A DNA stretch of 64,000 nt from Thalassospira sp. MCCC 1A03138 (GCF_002115785.1 NZ_JFJY01000001.1:248001-312000); one strand, 5' to 3'. Positions 19,083-27,788 are shown, counted from the first letter of the stretch. Notes: generated by a model not told the origin, from the sequence alone. Translations and numbers: made by a program.

Positions 19083-19466
19083 ATGCTGCCGATCCCCCTT
19101 ACCGTCTTTGTGACCGGCATTTTTGCCCTGATGCTGATCGCTCTGAGCCTGAATGTTTCCCTTCGGCGACGCGACCTTAAACTGGCCCGTGGCGATGGCG
19201 GCGACGAAGCCCTGCAACGCCGCGTTCGCGCGCATGGCAATTTCATCGAAAACGCACCGTTCTGCATTTTCGTCGTGTTGGCCCTCGAAGCCGTTCTGGC
19301 AACATCCGGCATCATCTGGCTGGTCGCCGGAGCCTTCATTATTGCGCGTATTCTTCACGCTTGGGGCACCCTGAGCGCATCCCTTGCGCTGATCGCCCCC
19401 GCCATGCTGATACAGCATGCTGTCATGTTCTGTGCTGCGATCTGGCTTCTGATCCAAAGCATCTGA
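19083..19466 (+). CDS. MAPEG family membrane protein
   Basis: A 127-residue, four-helix inner-membrane protein. RRRVRAHGNFIENAP-type sequence (here LQRRVRAHGNFIENAP) is the MAPEG hallmark and supplies residues for glutathione binding in family members such as microsomal glutathione transferases. The bacterial members are mostly uncharacterised (YecN-like). Start at ATG 19083 since AGGA lies 8 bases away; an ATG at 19077 is only 2 bases from the same site. It is wedged between two paralogous chemoreceptor genes with no obvious link to them. Confidence 0.88.
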   Translation: MLPIPLTVFVTGIFALMLIALSLNVSLRRRDLKLARGDGGDEALQRRVRAHGNFIENAPFCIFVVLALEAVLATSGIIWLVAGAFIIARILHAWGTLSASLALIAPAMLIQHAVMFCAAIWLLIQSI

Positions 19467-19533
19467 AAGACGGGCCAGCTCGAAACAACCTTTGATTTAA
19501 CAATCAACACAAAAAACAACACATCGGATATTA

Positions 19534-19557
19534 CCCTCCCCATATGAGGATATTGCG
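19534..19557 (+). promoter_or_regulatory. Conserved upstream element, copy 2 (chemoreceptor 3)
   Basis: CCCTCCCCATATG followed by AGGATATTGCG differs from copy 1 (17031) at three of 24 positions. A 9-bp stem-loop comes right after it (TAAGCGGAA 19559-19567 with TTCCGCTTA 19578-19586). Position before two paralogous receptor genes points to a shared promoter or regulator site. Confidence 0.6.
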
Positions 19558-19646
19558 ATAAGCGGAAACATCTATACTTCCGCTTAGTCAATTCACCTCG
19601 GTCCTGCTGGCACACCCGGCAGGCCAATGTGGGGAGGGAAAGTTCG

Positions 19647-21692
19647 ATGATCGTAGCAATCAGGAAATTGCGGATTTCGCACCGCCTGTTCAGTCTGGTC
19701 GGGGTTTTGATTTTATCGACCTGCCTGGTTGGCGGGTTTGGCGTCTATACGATGACCAAGATCGGCCATGAGCTGGAAGAAGTTGCCGATCGCGACCTGC
19801 CGTTAAACGCCCTTCTGGAAAAAATCACGCAGCACCAGCTTGAACAGGCAATCCTTATGGAACGCGCCCTTCGGATCGGCAGGGTATCCGCACATGACGA
19901 AGCTGATACCTTTGAGACAGTCCGTCACCATTTCGAAGAAATCGCAGCTCGCACCGATGCCGAAATCGCATCCGCCCGTATAATGGTTGCCAAATTTCTG
20001 GAGACCTCCCTTTCAGATGAAGCCCGACTGGAATTCGACCTTGTATCGGGCGCACTGGATCGTATCGAAGCCGAACATCGCGCTTACGAAGAGCATGTCG
20101 AAAACATCTTTGACAGCGTTGCCAACGGCGATATCGAAAGTGCCGCGCTAATTAGTGCGGTCATCCGCACAGAGAAAGAACAGAAGAACCTGAACGCCGA
20201 AATCGAAAATCTGCTCAACCAGATTTCAGGCTTCACTCGCACATCAATGAGTACGGCTCTTGCCGATGAACGCAATGGCAAGATGATGATTGCCATCCTG
20301 TCTTCTCTGGCGACCATGCTTGGCATTCTGATGGCCTTTCTTTTGGGGCGCAGCATTTCTGTTCCGATGAAACGCCTGACCCTAGCACTTGGCGAACTTG
20401 CAGATGGCAAGCTCAACACGCCAGTACCCAACAGCCATTTCGAAGATGAAGTTGCCGAAATTTCTGTAGCGATGAAGGTTTTCCAGGAAAACATGATTCG
20501 GGCGCGAGAACTTGAAGAAGCTCACAAACGGATCGAGGAAAAACAAAAGCAGCGCCAGGCTGAGCGCAACCATCTGGTTGGAGTTTTCGGCTCCTCCATC
20601 GGGGCGGTCTTTGGCCGTATCCTCGGCAGTTCCGAAGAAATGGTCAAACGCGCCAATACCGTTAACACCAATTCGGGTCACACCAATAACCTTGCGGCAT
20701 CTGTTGCGACCGAGGCCGAGGAATCATCGGGCAATGCGCAGGCACTGAGTGCTGCCACTGAGGAAATGGTGGCTGCCATTGGTGAAATATCGTCGCAAAT
20801 CACCCAGTTTTCCGACGTCGCGCGCAATGCTGTTACCTATTCGGAAACCTCAAAAAACGAAATGCAGAGCCTGCAAACCGTTGCAGATGAAATCGGACAG
20901 GTGGTGCAACTGATTACCCAAATCGCCGAACAGACCAATCTTCTGGCGCTCAATGCCACCATCGAAGCTGCACGAGCAGGCGACGCAGGCAAGGGCTTTG
21001 CTGTGGTTGCGGGTGAAGTCAAATCGCTGGCCAACCAGACGGCGAAGGCGACCGAGGAAATTTCGGAACGCGTCGCCCGCATCCAGCAGGTATCCCATAG
21101 CTCGGCCGAGGCGATTTCAAACGTCTCCGGGATCGTCGACAGCATTGATCAATATGTATCCGCCATCGTCGGTGCGATCGAAGAACAGAACGCTACGACG
21201 CAGGAAATCTCGCGCAGTGTTGATTTCGTATCTGAAAGTGCGCGTCGTGTTGCCAGCAACATCACCGGCATTCGGGGGCGCATCGAAGACGTCAAATCCG
21301 ACGCAGAGGAAGTCAACAGTGCCGCAAACACCACCGCAGGCGAAGCCGCCCTGCTTAGCCGGGAAGTCGAAATCTTCCTGCGCGCGATGCAAAGCAACGA
21401 TGTTGACGATGACACCTATGAAAGACACACGATTTCGATTGATGCCCGTACATCGGGTGAAGATGGTGACTGGCTAGGCAGTGCCACAGAAATTTCCTGC
21501 GCTCATCTGGTGGTGCGCCCGGCCCTTTCGGTAACGCCCGGCGAAATCGTTGATCTGCACCTGCAAAACGTGCCCGACGCATTGCGCGCCCGTGTTGCTC
21601 GTCAGGAAGGCGATTGCAGCGTCCTCCAACTGCCGCTGGATACCGATCACCTGGCAAAAATGCGCCAGCATGTTCGCAAACTGGTCGCCTGA
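19647..21692 (+). CDS. Methyl-accepting chemotaxis protein with C-terminal PilZ-like domain (paralogue B)
   Basis: A 681-residue receptor with the same architecture as its neighbour at 17138: helix 1, a periplasmic helical domain ([11 protein letters not shown]), helix 2, HAMP, and the signalling coil with tip [20 protein letters not shown]. It has about 90 extra C-terminal residues (about 590-681) with alternating beta strands ([20 protein letters not shown], then [12 protein letters not shown]) that resemble a PilZ domain. The usual c-di-GMP signatures RxxxR and D/NxSxxG are not clearly present. Azospirillum Tlp1 is a known receptor ending in PilZ. Start ATG 19647 has GGGAGGG about 9 bases upstream. 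Confidence 0.9.
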   Translation: MIVAIRKLRISHRLFSLVGVLILSTCLVGGFGVYTMTKIGHELEEVADRDLPLNALLEKITQHQLEQAILMERALRIGRVSAHDEADTFETVRHHFEEIAARTDAEIASARIMVAKFLETSLSDEARLEFDLVSGALDRIEAEHRAYEEHVENIFDSVANGDIESAALISAVIRTEKEQKNLNAEIENLLNQISGFTRTSMSTALADERNGKMMIAILSSLATMLGILMAFLLGRSISVPMKRLTLALGELADGKLNTPVPNSHFEDEVAEISVAMKVFQENMIRARELEEAHKRIEEKQKQRQAERNHLVGVFGSSIGAVFGRILGSSEEMVKRANTVNTNSGHTNNLAASVATEAEESSGNAQALSAATEEMVAAIGEISSQITQFSDVARNAVTYSETSKNEMQSLQTVADEIGQVVQLITQIAEQTNLLALNATIEAARAGDAGKGFAVVAGEVKSLANQTAKATEEISERVARIQQVSHSSAEAISNVSGIVDSIDQYVSAIVGAIEEQNATTQEISRSVDFVSESARRVASNITGIRGRIEDVKSDAEEVNSAANTTAGEAALLSREVEIFLRAMQSNDVDDDTYERHTISIDARTSGEDGDWLGSATEISCAHLVVRPALSVTPGEIVDLHLQNVPDALRARVARQEGDCSVLQLPLDTDHLAKMRQHVRKLVA

Positions 21693-21734
21693 ACGTCTTC
21701 TCTTTGCCTCCCTGCTGTCCCTGACAGCAAACTT

Positions 21735-21772
21735 GGCGCGATATCCACCAGGACATCGCGCCCTTTCTTTTT
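21735..21772 (+). terminator. Rho-independent terminator after chemoreceptor paralogue B
   Basis: GGCGCGATATCC pairs with GGACATCGCGCC (one mismatch, four-base loop), followed by CTTTCTTTTT. Confidence 0.9.
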
Positions 21773-21817
21773 CTGCGCTATGATGTCTGGTTGATGCATC
21801 CAATGCCGGGCAGGAAT

Positions 21818-22285
21818 ATGAACCAGACGCAATCCTTCAGAATAAGCCGATTTGACTCCGGCACAATTCCCACACTGGCCGCTGACCTTTCGACCAAATT
21901 CGCATGCTATCCCGACGATGCCCGCTCGGCGTTAATGACAATTCGCGGGTGGATTTTCGAACTGGCGGCAAAGATCCCTATCGGAACGATTACGGAAACC
22001 CTGAAATGGGGGGAACCGGCATGGGTAACGCCCTCCGGGTCGGGGACGACCATCCGGGCCGACTGGAAACCAAAGGCACCCGACCGGATCGCCATTTACG
22101 TCAACTGCCAGACCGACCTGATTGATCGGGTCCGTAGCCATTTTGACGAGGTTCTGGAATGCCAAGGAAATCGGGCGATCCTGCTTGCGCTGGATCGCCC
22201 GTTTCCCGAAGAAGCAATTAAAACCGTGCTTGGCTGGGCGCTGACTTATCATCAGGACCGGCGCAAACCGACACCCAAACGCTAG
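21818..22285 (+). CDS. DUF1801 domain-containing protein
   Basis: A 155-residue cytosolic protein with features of the DUF1801 (YdhG-like) family: DDARSALMTIRGWIFE, ETLKWGEPAWVTPSG and a C-terminal AIKTVLGWALTYHQDR. The family has an iron-chaperone-like fold but no settled role. Start is uncertain: ATG 21818 has AGGA only two bases away, while TTG 21791 and ATGs at 21794 and 21803 have no ribosome site. It is convergent with the ohrR gene 27 bases downstream. Confidence 0.75.
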   Translation: MNQTQSFRISRFDSGTIPTLAADLSTKFACYPDDARSALMTIRGWIFELAAKIPIGTITETLKWGEPAWVTPSGSGTTIRADWKPKAPDRIAIYVNCQTDLIDRVRSHFDEVLECQGNRAILLALDRPFPEEAIKTVLGWALTYHQDRRKPTPKR

Positions 22286-22312
22286 TCGCCGCTTGCTTGA
22301 ACGTTTTCATCG

Positions 22313-22768
22313 CTATTTCCGCGATGCATTTGCCTCAAGATTGTCCCGCAACTGGCCCAGATCATCGATCAGGCGTTTGATTGTCGAAAGATCAAGTTCC
22401 GCCACCTCGCCAACACAACGCGGTACATCAAGTGCCTTTTGCCGCAATTCCCTGCCCGCTGCTGTCAGGGTAATACGTACGGAACGTTCATCCTTTGGAT
22501 CGCGGGTACGTTTAACCAGTCCCGCCGCCTCAAGCCGTTTAAGCAAAGGCGTCAAGGTGCTGGATTCCAGAAACAGCTTTTCACCAATGCTGCGAACCGG
22601 CTGATCATCCTGCTCCCAAAGGGTCACCATCACCAGATATTGCGGATAGGTGAGCTCAAGCGCGTCAAGAAGCGGTTTATAGATACGGTTAAACGCATGA
22701 CTGGCCGCATAGACAGAAAAGCACAAGAAGTTTTCAAGCCTGAGCGGATTGTTATCATGATTGTCCAT
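22313..22768 (-). CDS. ohrR: OhrR-type MarR family regulator (organic peroxide sensor)
   Basis: A 151-residue winged-helix repressor. LENFLCFSVYAASHAFNR near the N-terminus carries Cys16 at the place of the peroxide-sensing cysteine of OhrR; a second Cys (VPRCVGEVA, about 118) could form the disulfide used by two-Cys OhrR proteins. The DNA-binding wing region (LESSTLTPLLKRLEAAGLV, RDPKDERSVRITLT) is typical. Start ATG 22768 has AAAGGAG about 10 bases upstream. It is divergent from an esterase gene and ohr, its usual target, with two operator-like repeats between. Peroxide oxidation would release repression. Confidence 0.9.
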   Translation of the reverse strand: MDNHDNNPLRLENFLCFSVYAASHAFNRIYKPLLDALELTYPQYLVMVTLWEQDDQPVRSIGEKLFLESSTLTPLLKRLEAAGLVKRTRDPKDERSVRITLTAAGRELRQKALDVPRCVGEVAELDLSTIKRLIDDLGQLRDNLEANASRK

Positions 22769-22871
22769 AGTGGCGTTCTCCTTTGTCCTATCGGGCCGGG
22801 TCGACGGGCAGTCACTGGGGGCTGCTTCTGCGGCTCGTAACACGGCCGATTTCAAATCAAACCCATATAAA

Positions 22872-22891
22872 TATATCGCACACGATTTAAT
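22872..22891. promoter_or_regulatory. OhrR-box-like repeat, copy 1
   Basis: TATATCGCACACGATTTAAT matches copy 2 at 22930 in 17 of 20 bases, 58 bp apart in direct orientation. AT-rich ends around a CG-containing core resemble MarR/OhrR operators. A further CGATTTAATT sits at 22898-22907. Confidence 0.55.
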
Positions 22892-22929
22892 TACAAGCGA
22901 TTTAATTGCATAGCTCATATTCTCAAATT

Positions 22930-22949
22930 TATATCGTGCACGATTAAAT
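22930..22949. promoter_or_regulatory. OhrR-box-like repeat, copy 2
   Basis: TATATCGTGCACGATTAAAT contains the perfect 12-bp palindrome ATCGTGCACGAT. It lies about 78 bases before the esterase start and overlaps where that promoter should be. Confidence 0.6.
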
Positions 22950-23026
22950 CGCATGCTATCTCACAATCATCGAAACGGAAAACGCCGCACAGCGGCACCA
23001 CCCAGACAGCCAAAAGGAACAAGATC

Positions 23027-24058
23027 ATGAATACATTCAAAACGACTGTTGCCTCCGCTGCGATTGCTCTGGCAGCAACCCTGACCGCCACGACCGCATT
23101 GGCAAATCCGGTTCTCGAAAATAACACCCAGAACTTCATCAATGCTCTGACCGCTTCGGGCGGTGCGCCGATCTACACGCTCAGCCCGGCTGATGCCCGC
23201 AATGTTCTGGCCGGTGCACAAGCAGGCCCGATTGCAAAACGCGCCGCCGATGTTACCGATACCGTATTCCCTGTCGGTCCGACCGGCGAAACCCGGGTCC
23301 GGATCGTCCGCCCCGAAGGCAACACCGACCGCCTGCCGGTTGTCGTCTACTTCCACGGTGGCGGCTGGGTTCTGGGGGATAAGGAAACCCACGACCGTCT
23401 GATCCGCGAAATCGCCGTACAGGCAAATGCTGCCGTCGTCTTCGTTGATTATGAACGTTCACCCGAAGCCAAATATCCGATCGCGATTGAACAGGATTAT
23501 GCCGTCACCAAATATGTCGCCGATCACAGCGAACAGCTTAACGTCGACCCAACCCGTTTGGCGATTGCCGGGGACAGTGTCGGTGGCAACATGACCGCGG
23601 TTGTTTCCTTGTTGGCCGAGCAGCGCAAAGGCCCTGAAATCATCGCCCAGGTCCTGTTCTATCCGGTGACTGATGCGAATTTTGACAACGGATCCTATAC
23701 CGAATTTGCCAACGGTCCTTGGTTGACCAAGGCGGCAATGGAATGGTTCTGGAACCAGTACCTGCCCGAAGGTACGGACCGCACCGATCCGAAAGTTACG
23801 CCGATCCACGCCCCGCAGGAATTGCTGGCCGGACAGGCACCTGCCCTGATCATCACCGATGAAAACGACGTGCTGCGTGATGAGGGCGAAGCCTATGCCC
23901 GCAAACTCAGCCAGGCCGGGGTGGATGTCACCACGGTTCGCTACAACGGCACGATCCATGATTTCGTCATGCTCAATGCCGTCGCCGACACCCCGGCTGC
24001 CAAGGCCGCAACCGCCCAGGCCAGCCAGTTCCTGAAGAACGCCTTCTACGGCGAATGA
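23027..24058 (+). CDS. Secreted alpha/beta hydrolase, hormone-sensitive-lipase family esterase
   Basis: A 343-residue carboxylesterase-type enzyme with a Sec signal peptide (MNTFKTTVASAAIALAA, probable cut after ALA at 26). Motifs: oxyanion hole HGGGW 110-114, nucleophile S184 in GDSVGGN, acid D281 (NDVLRDEGE) and H311 (GTIHDF). This is the family IV (HSL) set, so it should hydrolyse short acyl esters in the periplasm or outside. It lies between ohrR and ohr on the ohr strand. Esterase genes are often found beside ohr, and joint peroxide control is likely; a role for the esterase in peroxide defence is not established. Confidence 0.9.
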   Translation: MNTFKTTVASAAIALAATLTATTALANPVLENNTQNFINALTASGGAPIYTLSPADARNVLAGAQAGPIAKRAADVTDTVFPVGPTGETRVRIVRPEGNTDRLPVVVYFHGGGWVLGDKETHDRLIREIAVQANAAVVFVDYERSPEAKYPIAIEQDYAVTKYVADHSEQLNVDPTRLAIAGDSVGGNMTAVVSLLAEQRKGPEIIAQVLFYPVTDANFDNGSYTEFANGPWLTKAAMEWFWNQYLPEGTDRTDPKVTPIHAPQELLAGQAPALIITDENDVLRDEGEAYARKLSQAGVDVTTVRYNGTIHDFVMLNAVADTPAAKAATAQASQFLKNAFYGE

Positions 24059-24206
24059 TCTGAACTTTTTGCAACTTCTTTCGGGGGCGCGGTTGCGCCC
24101 CCGCCCACCCGCCGACATATCACTTGAGGCACAACCGAACCAACGCCCTGATCAGCCGGGTTATCGAAACCTTCGAACCATCACGTTCAAACAAAGGAAG
24201 AAAACC

Positions 24207-24632
24207 ATGTCTGTAGATGTCAAATACCGCGCAACAGCAAGTGCAACCGGTGGCCGTGACGGCCGTGCGAAAACCGAAGACGGCAGCCTCGATGTCAAAC
24301 TGACCACGCCCAAGGAACTCGGCGGTGCAGGTGGCGAAGGCAACAACCCCGAACAGCTTTTCGCGATGGGTTACTCGGCTTGTTTCATCGGCGCGATGAA
24401 ATTCGTCTCCTCTCAGGGCGGCCCGAAAGTTCCGTCTGATGTTTCGGTCAAGGCTGTTGTCGGCATCGGCCCACGTGCGGCTGGCGGTTTCGGCCTTGCG
24501 GTTGACCTGCATATTTCGCTGCCGGGCCTTGATAAGGCCGATGCGGAAAAGCTGGTCGAAGAAGCCCACAAAATCTGCCCGTATTCCAACTCGGTCCGCG
24601 GCAATGTCGATGTAACCTCGCACATCGCCTGA
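24207..24632 (+). CDS. ohr: Organic hydroperoxide resistance protein Ohr
   Basis: A 141-residue OsmC/Ohr-family thiol peroxidase that reduces organic and fatty acid hydroperoxides, using lipoylated proteins as electron donors. Peroxidatic C59 (YSACFIGAM) and resolving C124 (HKICPYSNSVRGN) are present, as are the active-site E49 (NNPEQLFAMG) and Arg of GGRDGR. Length is normal. AAGGAAG precedes the ATG at 24207. It follows the esterase by 148 bases and is closed by a terminator; OhrR, divergent upstream, is the expected repressor. Confidence 0.96.
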   Translation: MSVDVKYRATASATGGRDGRAKTEDGSLDVKLTTPKELGGAGGEGNNPEQLFAMGYSACFIGAMKFVSSQGGPKVPSDVSVKAVVGIGPRAAGGFGLAVDLHISLPGLDKADAEKLVEEAHKICPYSNSVRGNVDVTSHIA

Positions 24633-24690
24633 TCGAAAAATGCCTCCTCTTCGGCACGGAACCTCCCCTGATCCGTATATGCCGAAGCCA

Positions 24691-24726
24691 AGCCCGGTGC
24701 ATCTCCCCTGCACCGGGCTTTTATTT
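24691..24726 (+). terminator. Rho-independent terminator after ohr
   Basis: AAGCCCGGTGCA pairs with TGCACCGGGCTT over a seven-base loop, then TTATTTG. Confidence 0.9.
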
Positions 24727-24813
24727 GTCGGCATTTAACAGTTGCCCGATGCGGCCTCTGCCCCGATGATCCGTGGCAGCAAAAATATCGCAAAAATTCC
24801 ACAGGAAACATTG

Positions 24814-25110
24814 ATGATCACCAAGCTTACCGTTCTTGCCATCGCACGCGCCAAACCGGGCAAGGAAGCCGAACTTGGCAAACAGCTTCTGGCACTTGTC
24901 GAACCGTCGCGCACCGAAGAAGGTTGCATCAGTTACGATATTCATCAATCCAACGAAGACCCGGCGATCTGGATGGCTTATGAAAACTGGCGCTCTGACG
25001 AAGACCTCGCCCTTCATTTTGAAACACCATACCTGCGCGCCTTTGGCGCCCTTGGAGATGAATTACTGGCAGAACCGGTCAGCGTTCAGAAATTCACCGT
25101 TAAGTCCTGA
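24814..25110 (+). CDS. Antibiotic biosynthesis monooxygenase (ABM/YgiN-like) protein
   Basis: A 98-residue ferredoxin-like ABM-fold protein: LTVLAIARAKPGKE, SRTEEGCISYDIHQSNED, and WMAYENWRSDEDLALHFET are the usual family landmarks. Members include the quinol monooxygenase YgiN and heme-degrading enzymes, but most are uncharacterised. Start ATG 24814 has AGGAAAC 5 bases upstream. It begins just after the ohr terminator, so it probably has its own promoter. Confidence 0.88.
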   Translation: MITKLTVLAIARAKPGKEAELGKQLLALVEPSRTEEGCISYDIHQSNEDPAIWMAYENWRSDEDLALHFETPYLRAFGALGDELLAEPVSVQKFTVKS

Positions 25111-25174
25111 AGCCTGAACTTAATTCCCGCCTTCGCCTGATCCAGCCCATGTGACCTGAACGGGACCTTTATAC

Positions 25175-25609
25175 GTGCTTTTCGCCTTGTTCCTGTCGGC
25201 TTTGACATCCGCCACCATCCTGCCCGGCACGTCCGAGGTGACCTTGGCAGCCCTTGTCTCATCGGGTGATCATGCGGTGTGGTGGCTGATTGTCGTCGCG
25301 ACGGCGGGGAATGTTCTGGGCTCGTGCGTCAACTGGGGGCTTGGACTTTATATCGATCATTTCAAGGATCGGCGCTGGTTCCCGGTATCGCCAGATGCCC
25401 TTGATCGTGCTTCACACTGGTTTGGCAAATACGGGCTTTGGTCGCTTTTGCTGGCATGGCTGCCTATAATCGGGGACCCGCTAACACTCTTTGCCGGTGT
25501 CATGCGGATGCGCTTTTTGACCTTTATCGTGCTTGTGACGATTGGCAAGACGGCACGATATGCAATGATTGCCGGTGGCGTGGGCTGGATCGCCAACATA
25601 CTTGGCTAA
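25175..25609 (+). CDS. YqaA-family (VTT/DedA-like) inner membrane protein
   Basis: A 144-residue membrane protein with four hydrophobic stretches. It has the small YqaA/VTT-domain pattern: LPGTSEVTLAALV near the N-terminus, GNVLGSCVNWGLG in the middle and WLPIIGDPLTLFAGVMRM near the C-terminus, similar to the DedA superfamily re-entrant loops. DedA proteins are linked to lipid transport and membrane homeostasis; YqaA itself is uncharacterised. Start is GTG 25175 with a modest GGGACC site. Confidence 0.85.
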   Translation: MLFALFLSALTSATILPGTSEVTLAALVSSGDHAVWWLIVVATAGNVLGSCVNWGLGLYIDHFKDRRWFPVSPDALDRASHWFGKYGLWSLLLAWLPIIGDPLTLFAGVMRMRFLTFIVLVTIGKTARYAMIAGGVGWIANILG

Positions 25610-25794
25610 TCATAATATTCATCAAAACAAACTACACAATAAAATCGAAACGCGAAAATTGTTGAAAATACAATAGCCACATCAATTATATAAAAATATA
25701 GTTCATTTGCTAAAATTACGCCCCCATGATTTCATTGAGTGAAATAAAAAAGAGCAATTGTTTATAAATTTCACAAAATGAATGGGAATATATT
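25610..25794. other. AT-rich intergenic stretch
   Basis: About 185 bases with clearly higher AT than the surroundings and runs of A and T. It must hold the promoter of the small membrane protein gene at 25795. No gene was found in it. Confidence 0.5.
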
Positions 25795-26163
25795 ATGAAT
25801 ATGGAAATTCCAATCTGGGTAAAACCCGCAATCTGGGGCGGTGTTATCGGTGCCGTTGCCATCTCGATCATCGGCTTTAGCGCAAGCTGGGTCGTTTCGA
25901 GCAGCACCGCAACCGAAATGGCCAACACGCAAAGCAAGGATGCAGTCATTACCGCCCTTGCCCCCATTTGTGTTGCGCAGTTCAAAACCCTGACCCCCAC
26001 CAATCAGACCATGCAGCTTGCCGCCCTTAAAGAGGAAAGCTCCTACAAGCGTGATGATTTCGTCGCAGCTCAAGGCTGGGCCACCATGCCCGGCAATGAT
26101 GCCCCGACCACGGAAATCGCCGACGCCTGTGCAAGTCAGTTGATGAAACTGACAGAAAACTAA
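25795..26163 (+). CDS. Small hypothetical single-pass membrane protein
   Basis: A 122-residue protein of unknown function. One membrane helix at about 10-33 (AIWGGVIGAVAISIIGFSAS) is followed by a soluble, probably periplasmic, domain. That domain has two cysteines (APICVAQF, ADACASQ) that could form a disulfide, and the phrase KRDDFVAAQGWATMPG. GGGAA lies before the ATG. The gene has its own AT-rich promoter region and strong terminator, so it is a free-standing expressed gene. No family name is offered with confidence. Confidence 0.75.
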   Translation: MNMEIPIWVKPAIWGGVIGAVAISIIGFSASWVVSSSTATEMANTQSKDAVITALAPICVAQFKTLTPTNQTMQLAALKEESSYKRDDFVAAQGWATMPGNDAPTTEIADACASQLMKLTEN

Positions 26164-26200
26164 GCGGATCCCCTCCCCCGAGGTAATTGATCCGTCCAAG

Positions 26201-26235
26201 ACGGCATCCGCGCCAACTCCCGGATGCCGTTTTTT
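26201..26235 (+). terminator. Rho-independent terminator
   Basis: ACGGCATCCG pairs perfectly with CGGATGCCGT across a ten-base loop and is followed by TTTTT. Confidence 0.93.
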
Positions 26236-26334
26236 ATGGGCGATCACAACCGGCAGGGCAATATCGTTCAATAAACCCCAAGACCTGCGGCGCATTGTTG
26301 CATCCAGCAAAGCCACTAAAAGGATCGCCACCCC

Positions 26335-26937
26335 ATGCTTGCCGCCGCCCCAAGCCTTTATCTGTCGATGGCTGCCTTCGCGCTTGCCGCCTCCATCACG
26401 CCCGGCCCGGTCAATATCCTGATCCTGAGTTCCGGCGTGCATTACGGTTTCCGTCCCAGCCTGCGGCTTGTACTCGGGGCCACTAGCGGCTTTTGCCTGC
26501 TGCTGCTTTTGATCGGGTTGGGCCTGCATGAATTGCTGGTGATTTTTCCCAACCTGACGACAGTCATTCAATGGGCCGGGGTGGCGTTTTTGCTGTTCAT
26601 GGCCTTCAAACTTGCCACCGCATCGGGGACGCTTGGCAAAAACCGTGCGGACAAGGGGCCATCAATGATCACCGGGGCATTGCTGCAATGGGTTAATCCC
26701 AAGGCATGGCTGGCGGCGGTTGCCGGCATGGGGGCCTATGCCGCCCATGGTGCCCCGGCACTGGTCTGGGAATTCACCGTACTTTATTTCGTGGTCTGTT
26801 TTGCCTCGGTCGCCTGCTGGGCCTATGCCGGGGCGTTTCTGGGCCGGTTTTTAAACGATGCCGCCCATATCCGTCTGTTTAACAGGATCATGGCATTGCT
26901 GCTTGTGGCAAGTGCGGCCTATCTGATCGTCACCTGA
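26335..26937 (+). CDS. LysE/RhtB family amino acid exporter
   Basis: A 200-residue inner-membrane protein with six predicted helices. The N-terminal signature SITPGPVNILILSSG matches the LysE/RhtB family, which exports amino acids and derivatives by proton antiport; QWVNPKAWLAAVAGMGAY is the second family landmark. Substrate cannot be told. It is convergent with an AraC-family gene 5 bases downstream, a common pairing in proteobacteria in which the regulator senses the exported amino acid. Confidence 0.9.
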   Translation: MLAAAPSLYLSMAAFALAASITPGPVNILILSSGVHYGFRPSLRLVLGATSGFCLLLLLIGLGLHELLVIFPNLTTVIQWAGVAFLLFMAFKLATASGTLGKNRADKGPSMITGALLQWVNPKAWLAAVAGMGAYAAHGAPALVWEFTVLYFVVCFASVACWAYAGAFLGRFLNDAAHIRLFNRIMALLLVASAAYLIVT

Positions 26938-26942
26938 TTGGC

Positions 26943-27788
26943 TCAGGCGACATGCGCCATTGCATAATGGCGCGGCGTGGTTGCCATCAGGCGTTTGAAA
27001 ACCCGTTGAAAATGCGCCTGATCGGCAAAGCCGCAATCAAGGGCAACGTCAACAATCCGCTCCCCACGCTTTAGGGCATGGCGCGCCTTCTGCACCCGGC
27101 AATTGATCAGATAGGCATAGGGTGTCATGCCATGTGCCTGTTTGAACGCGCGCACCAGATAGGATCGCGAAACCCCGATCACAGCGGCAAGGTCATCCAG
27201 ATTGACGTCTTCGGTGCAATAGGCACGGATATAGTCAGCAACCCGGTCCATTTTGTTTTTATCCGCCGCACCGCCAATCCCACGCAAGATACCGCGCCGA
27301 TCAAGCGCCACATGCAGATCAGCAAAGAACGATACCATCGTACTTTCCTTGGCCAAACGATCACAATCGGGATCAATCAATGTATCGGCAAGGCTTTGCA
27401 GACCGGAATACAGCACTGGACTATGGCTTATGGTGTCGGAAAACATCGCAAACCGCCCGGCGGCATCGGCATCGATTTCCACCTGCAAATCCAGAAGCCA
27501 TGCCGGATCGACAAACAGCATGTCATAACACCATCCCCCACCCGGCACCGGGTTGCAGCCATGAACATCCTCGGGATTGAGAACAACAACCGATCCCTTG
27601 CCGGTTTCATGGGTCTTCCCCCGGTTCCAATAGGTACTGCGCCCGCCCTTGACGATGCCGATTGAAAACGTGTCGTGGCTGTGGCGTTCATAGCAAACAT
27701 TACGCCCATCATCGACCCGACGCAGCTCGACAAACGACAGACCGGCATCGCGCCAGAAACACTGGTTATCTGATTTTGCCTTGCCCAT
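26943..27788 (-). CDS. AraC family transcriptional regulator
   Basis: A 281-residue regulator with an N-terminal cupin-like sensor (YERHSHDTFSIGIVKGG, LNPEDVHGCNPVPGGGW) and a C-terminal double helix-turn-helix (LDDLAAVIGVSRSYLVRAFK, then DVALDCGFADQAHFQRVFKR). This subfamily commonly controls LysE-type exporters, and such an exporter gene ends 5 bases away on the other strand. The ribosome site before ATG 27788 is weak. Confidence 0.92.
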   Translation of the reverse strand: MGKAKSDNQCFWRDAGLSFVELRRVDDGRNVCYERHSHDTFSIGIVKGGRSTYWNRGKTHETGKGSVVVLNPEDVHGCNPVPGGGWCYDMLFVDPAWLLDLQVEIDADAAGRFAMFSDTISHSPVLYSGLQSLADTLIDPDCDRLAKESTMVSFFADLHVALDRRGILRGIGGAADKNKMDRVADYIRAYCTEDVNLDDLAAVIGVSRSYLVRAFKQAHGMTPYAYLINCRVQKARHALKRGERIVDVALDCGFADQAHFQRVFKRLMATTPRHYAMAHVA

